From NCBI GenBank assembly GCA_013396915.1, contig VWZL01002577.1:835828-899827 (forward strand): a stretch of DNA of 64,000 bases, given 5' to 3'. Shown piece by piece: positions 13,367-24,500 of the stretch. The notes below the pieces were generated by a model. That model was given only the letters and a program-made list of their open reading frames with translations. It searched no databases and was not told the DNA's origin. Made by a program: the position numbers and the translations under genes. Each line of letters opens with the position of its first letter. Position 1 is the stretch's first letter. Source of the DNA: Stercorarius parasiticus (lineage: Eukaryota; Chordata; Aves; Charadriiformes; Stercorariidae).

Positions 13367-13836
13367 TTGTGTTTCTTACTAAAAAAACTTGGCAAAGTCC
13401 ATACAGGACTTGTTTGATTTGCAGATTATCACCATGGGCTTTTCATATAATGTAGCTTTTCAAAGCAGTTACAGACTTTTTAGTTTTATGAAAAGCTGAT
13501 TTATACTTCATGGATTCTAAGTGGCCACGAGACAACTGTCACTGCTTTGTAAGGACATCGGTATCCTCACATTTTGACTATAGTCTATTAGAGTGCTATA
13601 TTAAGGAGAAAAGCATTTGAAAATACAAGTGTATTTTGAAATTCTTTCTTGATAAATCTGAACAACCCCTGAATCCTCCCCAGAATCTAAATTTATCTTT
13701 ATTATTATTATTAACCTGTTGGGTTTTTTTCATCACAAGAAATCTGGAATTCATATGCAAGAAAAATCAATTCCACTTTAGAGGTGGCCTTTTCATCTGA
13801 ATGTATTGGCACTTGAAGTGAAAGCTGCAAACTTAC

Positions 13837-14203
13837 TACAACCTGTAGTAAATTTCATATGCATCATACTTTGAATGCTGTGGTGCAGCTGACCAGCATT
13901 TCCACCACTGTTGTGGTTTCCTCTTCTACTGATGTCTAAGAGATCCTCTGGTTTAGCTGGGTTGGGAGAATTTACTGGGAAAGAATAATTTCCTTCAACT
14001 CCTGGAATTAATGGCATTTGACGGAAATTGCTTGACTTCGGTGGAACCAGAATTTCCCTCATATTTGTATGTGGGAGTGTGGGCACTTTATTGATGAATC
14101 CATGCTTGAAAAATCTCACACTTAATTTTGAAAGATAAGAGTTTTACAAAATGTCAGAAGGTTGATTGGGAGGCTTAATGAACTGCTGGTCCCAATTTAT
14201 GAT
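13837..14203 (-). other. Exon-like open stretch (candidate exon or processed remnant)
   Basis: On the minus strand a plausible acceptor (TTTTCTATTTTAG, AG at 14205-14204) is followed by 19 codons reading IINWDQQFIKPPNQPSDIL and then TAA (14146-14144). The same frame then stays open for 117 codons. A consensus donor GTAAGT lies at 13836-13831. The peptide in the open part has a protein-like mix (for example VPPKSSNFRQMPLIPGVEG and PAKPEDLLDISRRGN), rich in P, N and S, with no domain I recognise. Either the 19 codons are the end of a terminal exon, or an old exon has acquired a stop, or this is chance. About five frames this long are expected by chance in the window, so the case rests on the splice-like borders. 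Confidence 0.2.
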
Positions 14204-14242
14204 CTAAAATAGAAAATGTTCCTGTCATACCTTGAAATACAC

Positions 14243-14258
14243 TTTATTTATTTATTTA
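14243..14258 (+). repeat. TTTA tetranucleotide microsatellite
   Basis: Four perfect TTTA units followed by AT-rich sequence. Confidence 0.85.
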
Positions 14259-14748
14259 ATATATTGGGTTTCCAGGAGACTGTATGCAGGTATAATATCA
14301 GACAAGCTATTCTTTGTGGATACAGCATTGAAGTAAATTAATTGTTTATCTGAACTACGCTTTCCTCAGACAGCAACTGTGGAACCTCATGGAGAGAAAT
14401 GTTTCCTATAACTTTTTTTTTCTTTCCTCTTCTGTAACTTCTAGTTACTGTGTAAAGTCAAAAAAAATACAATGTAAAAAGTTATTTCTACATAGATCCA
14501 TGTCACGGGGACTCATAAAAACTAATCTTTCATTTTCTTCATTCTTATCTTTTCAAAACACATCAGAAGCTCAGCAACAGATATTAGGATTGTCTTGGTT
14601 TTTAATGACCCAGTATTAGTAATGCCACTTACACCTATTCATTCCTCATCTTAAGGTGATACAGGCAACATACAGATTTTGCCATATTTGGAATTACTTG
14701 CCTTTTTCCTATGTCTGTTAAAAACCTGATGCTGGTAACAGCAGCAGC

Positions 14749-14762
14749 CCTCCAGGGGGCTT
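14749..14762 (+). promoter_or_regulatory. Weak CTCF-core-like motif
   Basis: CCTCCAGGGGGCTT agrees with the CTCF core at about 11 of 14 positions. This is a motif match only. Confidence 0.18.
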
Positions 14763-15312
14763 CTAATGGAAGTACCTTGAAATTTAGAAAATGTGAAAAT
14801 GCAGGAGCCAAAGAATACCACAGGAACTTTTTGGTTTTTTTTTTAATGAATACTTGCAGGAGTAGTAGTAAATATTAAAGGGCGAGTCACGTTTTGCAGC
14901 CTTAAGCATTCAGCTGAACAGGTCTTTTGAAGGGCCTTCTAGAAGACTTTGAGACCTCTGAGAGAATAGCATGCTGATATATTTAATAAAATCAGCACGA
15001 GCTGAAAATATGAAGAAGGCTGTTAAGGAATATTTTTAAGCAGATGGTGATAGAGCCTGCGGTGTTCCTGAGCTGAAATCTGCTCAGTGATGTAGAGATG
15101 AGAAAAAGTAGTTTCAAGTCAAGTTGATTATCTGGAATGTCTCATGTGAGCTTTTAAATTGATGGGGGTGACCCTGGTTTCCTGGGGAAGCTGATTGGTA
15201 GTCTACTTATTCCTTGAGGAATGTAAGTGTCCTACCCTTCTGTGAAGTGGTGGCAGTGTCTATTGGATTTACGTGGCAAGGTTTTGGTAGCAGGGGTGCT
15301 ACAAGGGTGGCT

Positions 15313-15414
15313 GATCCAGTTGAAGATGTCCCTGCTCATTTCAGGGGAGGTTGTACTAGTTGGCCTTTAAAGATCCCTTCTAACACAAACTATTCTATGA
15401 TTTTATGATTCTAT
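15313..15414 (+). mobile_element. Short CR1 3' tail nested in the LTR
   Basis: About 102 bases end in the CR1 3' signature: GATCCCTTCTAACACAAAC is followed by octamer-type units TTCTATGA, TTTTATGA and TTCTAT. On the left the LTR text runs to CTACAAGGGTGGCT and on the right it resumes at AAGCTGCCAAAAGCTT. The CR1 piece therefore interrupts the LTR and must have inserted later, in the same orientation. It contains only 3' UTR sequence. Confidence 0.8.
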
Positions 15415-15531
15415 AAGCTGCCAAAAGCTTCCCCCATGTCTGAGAGAGCCAATGCCAGCTGGATCCAAGAGGGATTTGCCGCCAGACAAGGCCGAGCCCA
15501 TCAGTGATGGTGGTAGCACCTCTGGGATAAC

Positions 15532-15540
15532 ATATTTCAG
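15532..15540 (+). promoter_or_regulatory. Degenerate LTR TATA-like box
   Basis: ATATTTCAG follows GATAAC within the LTR and is where I would expect the LTR promoter TATA box. The sequence has drifted from a canonical TATA, so promoter activity is doubtful. Confidence 0.35.
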
Positions 15541-15672
15541 AAGGGAAAAAAACCAGTGTGGAACAGCAGCAGTGGAGAGAGGAGTGAGAATATGTGAGAG
15601 CAACAACTCTGCAGGCAGAAAGGTCGGTGAAGAAGGAGGTGGAAGAGCAGAGGCACCAGAGCACAGATTCCC

Positions 15673-15980
15673 CTGCAGCCCATGGTGAAGACCATAGTGA
15701 GGCAGGCTGTCCCCCTGCAGCCCATGGAGTTTAATGGTGGAGCAGATATCCACCTGCAGCCCGTGGAGGACCCCACACTGGAGCAGGTGGATGAACGAAG
15801 GAGGCTGTTACCCTGTGGGAAGCCCATGCTGGAGCAGGTTTGTTGGCAGGACTTGTGACCCCATGTGGGACCCACACTGGAGCAGTTCTTGAAGAACTGC
15901 AGCCTGTGGGAAAGACTCATGTTAGAGAAGTTTGTTGTAGAGAACTTCCTCCCATGGGAGGACCCCACGCTGGAGCAGAG
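15673..15980 (+). repeat. Degenerate 35-50 base repeat units inside the LTR
   Basis: At least seven related units begin near 15673, 15715, 15754, 15811, 15861, 15898 and 15951. Each combines a GCAGCCCATGG-like or CCTGTGGGA-like block with a following CTGGAGCAGG-like block. The units are irregular in length. Because they are GC-rich and stop-poor they keep long frames open on both strands (for example minus 15537-16136), which should not be taken as genes. Confidence 0.75.
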
Positions 15981-16145
15981 GAAGAGTGTGAGTAGTCCTC
16001 CCCCTGAGGAGGAAGGAGCATCAGAAACAACATGTGATGAACTGACCACAACCCCCATTCCCCAACTCCTCTGTCCAGCTGAGGAGGGGAGTGATAGAGT
16101 GGTTTTGGTGGGTACCTGGTGCTCAGACAGGGTCAACCCACCACA

Positions 16146-18495
16146 CAGTGCTCACTAGGAAGGATACAGTTTCTCTTCCTGTGGACAAATATCACCTGTC
16201 ACATTGGTGACATGCTGACAGAGTTGGGTCCCAAGAATTGAAAACATAAATCCTTGGAAAAAAAAACTATAGAAGGAAAGAAAGAAAAAATCCCACAGGT
16301 TCACAAATTAATCTCTTAAAGCTAGCATTTCACTTGTTAATAGTTTTCTGACAGTCTTGTGCAGTTTACAGGAAACTGAAAGACATCCAGGTTATCAATA
16401 ACCGTTATCTCTTACAGATTTAGGGCAAAAAAAATTTAGGCAATGAGTCTTCAAAGCAATATCTGACTTACTCCAAGATCCGCAACAAGCTTTCTTTAAT
16501 TCACTTTGATTAGTCTGGGATAAAACTGCCCACTGACATGAATTGTTTTACATGATGTAGACACAAAAATTGGAGCCAGTAGAAAGCAGCAATGAAAATC
16601 TGAAATATCTTAAAAGCCAATTAATCCAAGAAACATGCAGCTGAGATAACTAAACTCCAACTTTTGTTAGCATAATAGTGTAACTCACATCTTCCAAAAG
16701 GGATGTAGGCCTAGGAATTTGTCAGCCACAGGATGTCTGATGGAAAGTGTGGCATTTAGAATGAAAGAACTAACAGGCCCAGACCAAAACTGTCTTCTAA
16801 CAATTTAACCATATTGATGAGAAAGCTCCAGAACCGACTATGTCATGGCACTCTCTGATTTATCAGTACAGATGTAACTATAGTGACCACTGGAGGGTTA
16901 TTGTCGAGGTGGTGATGATACAATAATACTGGGCCAGTACACTGATAAGCTTCTTCTAGTGAATAGGCTGTCTATCCCAGGTTCACCACCAGTACAATGA
17001 GGGCACATACTTTATACTAGGTGAGCTGTCAAAATTATCTATTCTGTGAAACATTTAAATACAAATAAAAAAAGAACAGAAAGTATTATCTTTAAGTGGC
17101 AAGAGCATGCATATTCTCATAGATTTCATCATCAAATAAATACAGGTATTTAAAATAGAGTATTTCAGATGACTGAATCATGTTTTCAAATTTGAAGAGG
17201 ATAAAGAATGGAGAAGAATGCTGCTTGGTGTGAAGCACTTGACATCATTTATAAAGAAAATATTTCTCTTTTTCAGGAAGCACATGTATTCCTGCTATAA
17301 GTATTTCATGTTTCTCCAAGCTTTCAGAGGAATAGTCCTATGGGCTATTTTTCATCTGTAAAATTCCTCTAATGTTGTCCATATTTTTCATATTACCTGT
17401 TCATAAGACTCTGCAGGGAAATTTGTGGCTTCTGCTGTTTGGAAATTTCTTTGGAGTGTGTGATCTGTAGATAGTTCTAGAAGTACAGAGACCTATACTG
17501 AATTATTAGCTTTGTTACAGATGTAGGCAATCATCTAGCACTTTATCCAAATCCCTCTGAAGTTGATTCACAAACAAAATAAGGATGGCAATCATAACTA
17601 TCTTTTCCTCAACATCTGTGTATGTAGCCTGCAAACCATGAGGCCGCGACTGTCTGTTTCAGTACACAGAATGTATTGTAGTGGGACACTGATTGTGGTT
17701 GGAGACTGTAGGAGATACAGTAATAAGGAATATATTATCCCATTAATATCGAATTGATGCTATTAGAACCTGCTCTAACTATGGAAGCATACAGAGTTAT
17801 AACATGAATTCTGTAAAGTTCAGCTATTTTCATGGGATATAGTCCCAGAAAGCATTCCATCTTCTTAAAAGATAAGTATTGCAGCATTTAAGATGTGCAC
17901 CTCTCTGCTAAGTAGATTTTTATTTTACAGTTTCCAGGCCTGGCTGTATCCCAGTTCATTTATTTCCAACTGGGTTCAATTTCCAGGGGAAGGCAACTTC
18001 CTATGATACTTTTTGTCCAATAAAGGTGAAAATAATGTTCTCCAAACAGCGCTATTTAAACTGGCATGCACATGTGGCTAAACAGTTTAATTCAATTTAA
18101 ATAAAAATGTACACTGGCTGGAAATACTATGAAAACCGATATTCCAAATGGGGTAAAATGTTAAGTGTTCAGTGAAATGTAAGTTTTAAATTGCCCTTAT
18201 TATCAAGCATCTTTTCCACTTCATATTTTTTGCCGAAGTGAGCATATTTTTAAGTATGAATTAAGAATAGAAATACTAATTCTGTTCAGAGAAGAGTTTA
18301 CCATGTTGCTACATTGATTACACAATATAAACTCATCTCCCCACTTTTGAAGTGTTGTGTTCCATCTTTTCATTCTCAGTATCTGGCTATTTTATTTATA
18401 TAGCCCACATTGCTACAGCATGACGGATGGACCAGTTTTGAAGACTTTGAAGTACTTACATACTTGACACCACTGTGGGACAAGGAAGCAGCATT
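16146..18495. other. Unique non-coding DNA downstream of the LTR
   Basis: The first 170 bases after the LTR contain TTGGTGACATGCTGACAGAG (16204-16223). It faintly resembles a retroviral primer-binding region, but it lies about 60 bases too far from the LTR end to be convincing. The remainder is AT-rich with no recognised element. Confidence 0.45.
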
Positions 18496-18562
18496 CCCTC
18501 CTCTCATTTATAAACGAGAAACTGAATCTCAGATGCATTTGTCTGAGTTCACAGGGACTGTC
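18496..18562 (-). mobile_element. Possible MIR-type SINE remnant
   Basis: The plus strand has CATTTATAAACGAGAAACTG followed by AATCTCAGATGCATTTG and GAGTTCACAGGGACTG. This resembles the complement of the conserved MIR segment around the stretch giving GAGGAAACTGAGGC and the later TCACACAG. The match is short and diverged, so an ancient MIR or CORE-SINE is only a suggestion. Confidence 0.35.
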
Positions 18563-21500
18563 AAGTCATGGCAAATCTCCCTGAGTAAAAATGCTTGCCT
18601 CAGACCACCTCGGAAATTAATCTACACGCACCCTAGCTTACTCAGAAATGTAATCTCATGTGAAAATGAGGCACCTTTTACAGGGAATAGGATAAACTTT
18701 CTGTACGGAATTCACACATTCTGTCTATGGAGTGAAGACCTCAGAATTTAATTGGTCAACTTTGTGTTAACATTTATTCTGAAAAAAAGTGAAGGACAAT
18801 TTAAATCCTTACTTCAGGAATAAAGCAGGCTCCTTCCTCAGAGCGGACTGTCACTGAAATTAAAAAGTCAGTCATCCCAAATCTTGAGCCTAATCATATG
18901 CACCAAATCTAAGGTTCTCATTATTCTTTCTCTTGTCCTGATATAAATGATTTAGTTCCGTAACCCTAAGAGTTTACCTTGTTTACATAGTGGTAGGCAG
19001 GACAAGAAAAAAACTTTCTGAAGAAAAGCAAGTTTTCCAAACGCATTATGTCATTGGAAAGGGCCCTAGATGAGATTTACATGGAAGCAGGAAAAAATAG
19101 GTACCTATTGTGCTCAAATGAGAGATAATGAAAACAAGGAGAAAGTTGCTAAACTGACATACAAAAAGATACATTTGTCTTATGATGTTGGTATGCCACT
19201 CATAGTACCTAAGCCCTTCTGATATTGGTTATGGTGGCTTAAACATAAAATGTAGTTTTTCCCTTGTTCTAGATGGAGTGAGGCCTGTTTGGCACAGCTG
19301 GGAGGAGGTGAGTGAAGCTGTTGTAAACCACTGCAAGTTTATTTCTGGTGGAGGGTCTTTATGAAGCACCTCTGTTGGTAACGGGAATCATCAGCTCGAT
19401 AAGGTAAAAGAAAATTGCAGCATGACTTTCACTTGTTCTTCCTGGAGTGTCCTGCTTTCTGTAAGTAAATGCCTCTTCAGAGACACACCATTCTTTAAAA
19501 TGAAACATCATCCTTCTTTTCTGTGTTAATATATATGATGGTTCTAGATTACTTTCATGCTGAATAATCATGTGCACTTGCTCATTTTGATTGTATTTTC
19601 TGGGATTAGAAGCTCTGAGGAAAATACCCTTCTAGTATTCGGTTACTGTGGCTTGAGATCCTGTCAGATTCTTCCACTGGCCAAATGGGTCAAAGTGATT
19701 TTTGTCACACTTTTCTGGATGACGTATGAAAAGTTAGGAAACACTTTTCCATTTAACTATAATGTGGTTTTTGTTTGGGTTTTTTTTTTAATTAAAACTT
19801 TAATGCAAAGTAACATTTAAGCATTGAAATATCTTCTATGTGATAACAAATATATTTGTGGGTTTCATTCAGAGGAAAGTGATTTACCTCTCCTTTTTAC
19901 AGTAGACAGTACTTTGTTTTGGGAAAAGTCTAGAAATTTTCATATCCATCATATCCCATATTACTACTCTATGTTTTTTTGACTAGTCCTATGATGCAGT
20001 TGTCTGTGACCTACCAGTTTCTACATCTCAGCATTAGTATTAAGAGGTAACAAAATTAAGTTTGATGACTGCCAAGAAAGAAGGACCTGGTTTAATTGTG
20101 GAGAAATCTTTACCAGCTCTTTCTTCATGCTCGCAATCAGTTAATGGTACGTAGCACTGCAAGACACTGAGCCTTTTGACCTCTCTCATTCTGAAGCAGG
20201 AAATATTTAGATTTTCATTGCATTTCCAGTTCAAATAATGGCTTTCCATTTTATCTAATTGTATTATTTCAGCCTACACTACTGTGCACATTTGTATATT
20301 TAGTGTGATGTCCCTGAATCATCCATGACCAAGAATCGTGAGGTCAGTTGTTATAAAAACATTTGTCTTGAACTGAGCTCGCAACTAGGGAAATCTTTGC
20401 CTGTGTTTTATTTGCTATTTAAGTAGGTTTTCTTTGTTTTCTGGGCTTAAAGGATACTGTACTTGACCTCATTGTTGATAACAACATGGAAACTGGTACA
20501 GCCGTATTTGCAGTGATACCATTTTCATTCAATCTGTCCATGTATTTAAAAGGTTATTTTTCTCTTCAAATACAAACAGTATTGTTAAATTTGATACAGA
20601 TCATATTCAAGTGTTAAAAATACTACTCTGAAGGCTCATTCTCTGTGTAGGTGAGATGCTACTTGTGAAATGTACAACACTGCTACAATCCACCACTAGC
20701 ATCCCCATATATATACTTTCATATTGACCGAATGAGGATATTACATATCCAGAACTTCTGAAGAAGTTCTGCTTTATAGGTAGAAATTAACACTCTTTAA
20801 AATGAAAGGATGAACAGTGTTGCACAGATTTTTCCTTCACTACTACTGATATAAGGCATTTGAACTCAGCACAGAGAAGTGGAAAGATTTTTTTTTTTTT
20901 TAAACTCTAGTAGTTGGTGATCGATTCAAGTCTGCCCAATTTTCTCCGATACAGCCATGTTGCAACAGAAGAGATATAACATTGTAGTTCAAACTCTAGA
21001 AATTTCCAAACATGATCAGAAAGCCAATTGCCTGGGATAGGAATAATGTCATGTTTCACACTGTAGGCCAATCTTGGTAGTAGGGAAGTCAACGAAAAAA
21101 TTCCAGTAAACTTCTCTGGGGACAGCATTTCAAACAGAGGAACTGTCTACAGCTACACCTTCTTCCAATAACAGTTTGTATTTAGAATTCCTGTCACTTT
21201 TGTTTGCAGAAGTAACTCAGGGAATCAGTCCAGTTCCAAAACATACATTTAAGTTCGTGCATCAAATGGATATTGAATGCTGTGTGTGCTGTAGTCTTTG
21301 AAAAGGACCACTGTAGAAAAAGATACTGTATTTCCATTGAACACTAATCAGCCTAGAAATATCAGAATCTACCCAATGCAAGAGTCCTAGCACTTTGGCA
21401 GTGCATGTCATTGGCCTTTGCATAATACATGGGTATTGTTCCAGCTGTCCCTTCAGGGAATTTCTTAAAATGCTGCCCAGAAAGTGTTGATGATTTCTTC

Positions 21501-24500
21501 TGTGGGTGGCAGTGGTCTTAGGAACTGACCATAGTATGAGAAATGCAAGCATATTACAGGAAACTTTGGCCTCCTTGTCTTAGTCTGCAGCACAGTTTCT
21601 CCTACATGTGATGGATTTGTAAAAGATTGAAAAGTTGTTGAAGGGAGGGGGAAAGAGGATACATAGTACTGTCTGCACAGTGTATTAATTCTTTGTGTAA
21701 TGTTAATGCTGTTTTATCTAGAAGGTTGCTTCTCTGGAACCCTTTATCAAACCAAAACCAAACAAAACTTTTCGAAATTTATGGGGCCAAATACTTTTTT
21801 TTTTTCACTTAATGCAATGCAAAACATTTTGCAAAGCTCATGTAATTCTTATGTAACTTATATGTACAACTGAGTCTTCCACCCAGTCACCAAACCACAC
21901 CACTTCTAAATGAGCATCCTATTAGTATATAATGCTATAACATAACATAGAGAGCTGTCATTAGTCCATATTTTCACACTTTGATGTGCAGGAATTCCTT
22001 CAGCAGGGAATAAGAACTTCACAAAATGTTATCTTGTAAACAAAACTAAATCAAGAACAGATTTAGACATAATGTGAAAAAACATTTGAGGTTTGTCTCT
22101 CACCCAGTACTTGGCAGATTGCAAATTAGGATTTTGTTACAAACTGACAGAATATTATGTATAAATCTGCTGGTTTAGAATGATGCCAGCTCCTACAAAG
22201 TTAAGAATCACTCAAGAAAAATGTTCAGTATCCTTTACTGGCATGTACGTATGTGTCTATCATCACCTCTTCAAATATCTAAATTGAGAGCAGTTTTGTT
22301 TTTCAACCCCTGTTTAGTAACCAGTTTTCCCCAACTCTGGCAGTGGATTTTGTAGCCAAACTGAGATCACTGGCAAAGTAGAAAGGAAAGAATTATTAAA
22401 AAGTTTGTCCTCTACCTTTAACTGGACACAGCCTCATAAACTTATGATTAGGTGTCCTGGTAGGATAAGGAGTAGTATCCTTGAAACTGGGGGCGATTCA
22501 CAGCAGCTGTACTGAACCATACCAGTGAGGATTTGTCTTAATTCCATGTGTTCTTCATTTTATGTCGATAAGACTGTTGTGCAAGCTCTCATTAGAACTG
22601 TCTTAAGAAAAAGTAAAACACAAAATGCATCCCGCAACTAGGAATGTTAAAGGCCAGTTGCTGTGTGTTGACAGTCAGACTCGGAGCCCGTCAGAAATGT
22701 CTGCAAAAATGCCAGATTTGGAGCTAGTGTCTATAGGGCAACTCCCTTAAAAGATCAATGTCAACCTCTGAATATCTTTGTCGCGTTTGTGCCGCTTTGA
22801 GGACCTACAATGAGCAAAAAGTCTCAAGCTTATGTGTAAAGGAGCGCCAGGTGCCAGGGAAGCTCCACAGCACCCTTGTGTAAGGGACTGAGCAGGCTGC
22901 GTTTCTCTAGAGGTCGTCTAGCAATTACCTCCTGAGAAGTCCTATCCTAGCAATGCTGTATGGTATCTGCAGTTTCCTAGAAAAACCTTAGTCTTTTTGG
23001 CACTACAGCAAAACTTCTACCAAGTAAGTTCAATGCCAGAGTGTCAATTTTACACCCTGACTTGACTTTCAGTAGTAACACCAGGGGATTTAGTGATGCT
23101 GCTGGCTACAGCCTGACTCCACACCAGGGTGTGGACCCCTGCCCCATCCCATTCAGTGTATCGGTTTTCCTAGCACATAACCTTACTGCAAATGGGCAAG
23201 TTGCCAATCCGAGTAAGAGCTCACAGCCAAGCTGTTATATCCTTCTGCATGCTATTTCAGATACGGTCTATATGACCACAGATCTTTTTCTGTGGAGACT
23301 GTAGCATCAGTTGTTATATCAGAAGGTTCTTACAGCAGCTGCAACAAAATATGGAAAGTCTTGCAAGAACATATGCTGCTCCTGTCTCTTTTTTTACTGA
23401 GATGAATCTGTACTTCAGCAAAATATAAGTATAGCATGTAGTAACTGGAATGGGAGCCAGAGAAATTTTTAAGAGTGATCATATCTGGTGTTCTGTTTCA
23501 GGCTTAACACAAATTTTCTTTTAAAAAGTTATGCGATTGCAGTTGGTATCAGATGGCATGATAAATATAACCCATAGCTTAAAAATAATATTTATTAAGA
23601 GACTGAAAGAAATAACTAAGGGAATCAGGATCGTAAATGCACCAACCAAAAGCTGAAACACTTTTTCAAGTGTTACCCATAACAAGATTAATTGATGCTA
23701 CATTTCTAATTTATGTCATTCTCTCTCTGTTATTTGTCCAGAAAGTGCAGAATGTAAAATGTTCAAAGTATCCTAGAAATGGTCTGGTCTGTGTTGTAAG
23801 AATACATGTTCAAAGATGTTTAAAGATAACCAGATGGTGTCAGATTCACTAATTCAAACAGAAACTATCACGCTTACCTTTAGAATAGCTTGGCCTATTA
23901 CTGGTGTTTTGTGAAAAGCAACACTTCCAGTGCAGTTTTTACAACATTTTAAATATAGGGCCTTGATAAGAGCTGGGCATCCATAATTGTTGGAAGGTTG
24001 AGTAGAACTTATCTTGCCTTGAATTAAAGTTTTTGGGTAAAGCTAACAACATAGCCATATTTTTTTTTCTATTTACTCATTGTCTAGTGCAGTGAAAAGG
24101 TCATTAACCAAATGAGCCTGTAGCTTCTGTACACAGTTTGACAATCCAAGCCTTTATGGGCAGTTGCTGAAGGAGAAGAGATGGCAGAAATGGCTAGACT
24201 TTAAAACCATTAACTAAATTATATTGTTCTCTTTTTTTTTTTGACAAGGAGACAAACATTATCTCCAGTGCAGCAGGAGAGTAGGAGTACTTTTACTGTG
24301 ACTATGCTCTCACTCAAAATCAGGGGTAAAATTGTTGTAGGCTTCCTCTTCCCTAAACAGACCCTAGGGAAGAAAGAGTAAGAGAATTTTATTGGTTTCC
24401 TTGCCTTTGGTCACTCAGGGAAAGCACAAGAAACGCTGGGAAAAATATTTATGAGCAAAATAATTGCTCCCTTAGACAGTCCTGTAGGCTGTGTTTCACC

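Larger units (their letters stand above)
13367..15256. other. Unique non-coding DNA
   Basis: AT-rich DNA with no transposon recognised. It contains an ATT microsatellite (about 13698-13714), a TTTA microsatellite (14243-14258), an exon-like minus-strand stretch (13837-14203) and a weak CTCF-like motif (14749-14762). Confidence 0.5.
15257..16145 (+). mobile_element. Avian endogenous retrovirus LTR, internally deleted, with nested CR1
   Basis: The stretch begins TGTCTATTGGATTTACGTGG and ends AACCCACCACA, giving the TG...CA ends typical of LTRs. I recognise the order of blocks (GATTTACGTGGCAAGG, the AAGCTTCCCCCATGTCTG block, a TATA-like region, and a long series of GCAGCCCATGGAG / CTGGAGCAGG units) as an LTR family common in birds, probably of the ERVL group. 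The family name was not checked. A CR1 tail is inserted at 15313-15414. The part between about 16065 and 16075 appears to lack several hundred bases that I remember between the CCCCATTCCCC block and the GTCCAGCTGAGGAGG block. No gag, pol or env sequence was identified nearby, so it is best called a solo or isolated LTR. A clean target-site duplication was not found. Confidence 0.75.

Noticed and set aside
15537..16136. 199-codon open frame on the minus strand
   Set aside because: It lies within the LTR and runs antisense through its GC-rich repeated units, which lack stop codons in several frames.
15254..16150. CAGTG at both ends of the LTR as a target-site duplication
   Set aside because: The left copy overlaps the first two bases (TG) of the LTR, so it cannot be a proper flanking duplication unless the boundary is wrong.
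16204..16223. Possible retroviral primer-binding site after the LTR
   Set aside because: It is about 60 bases downstream of the LTR end instead of immediately next to it, and the match to a tRNA 3' end is weak.
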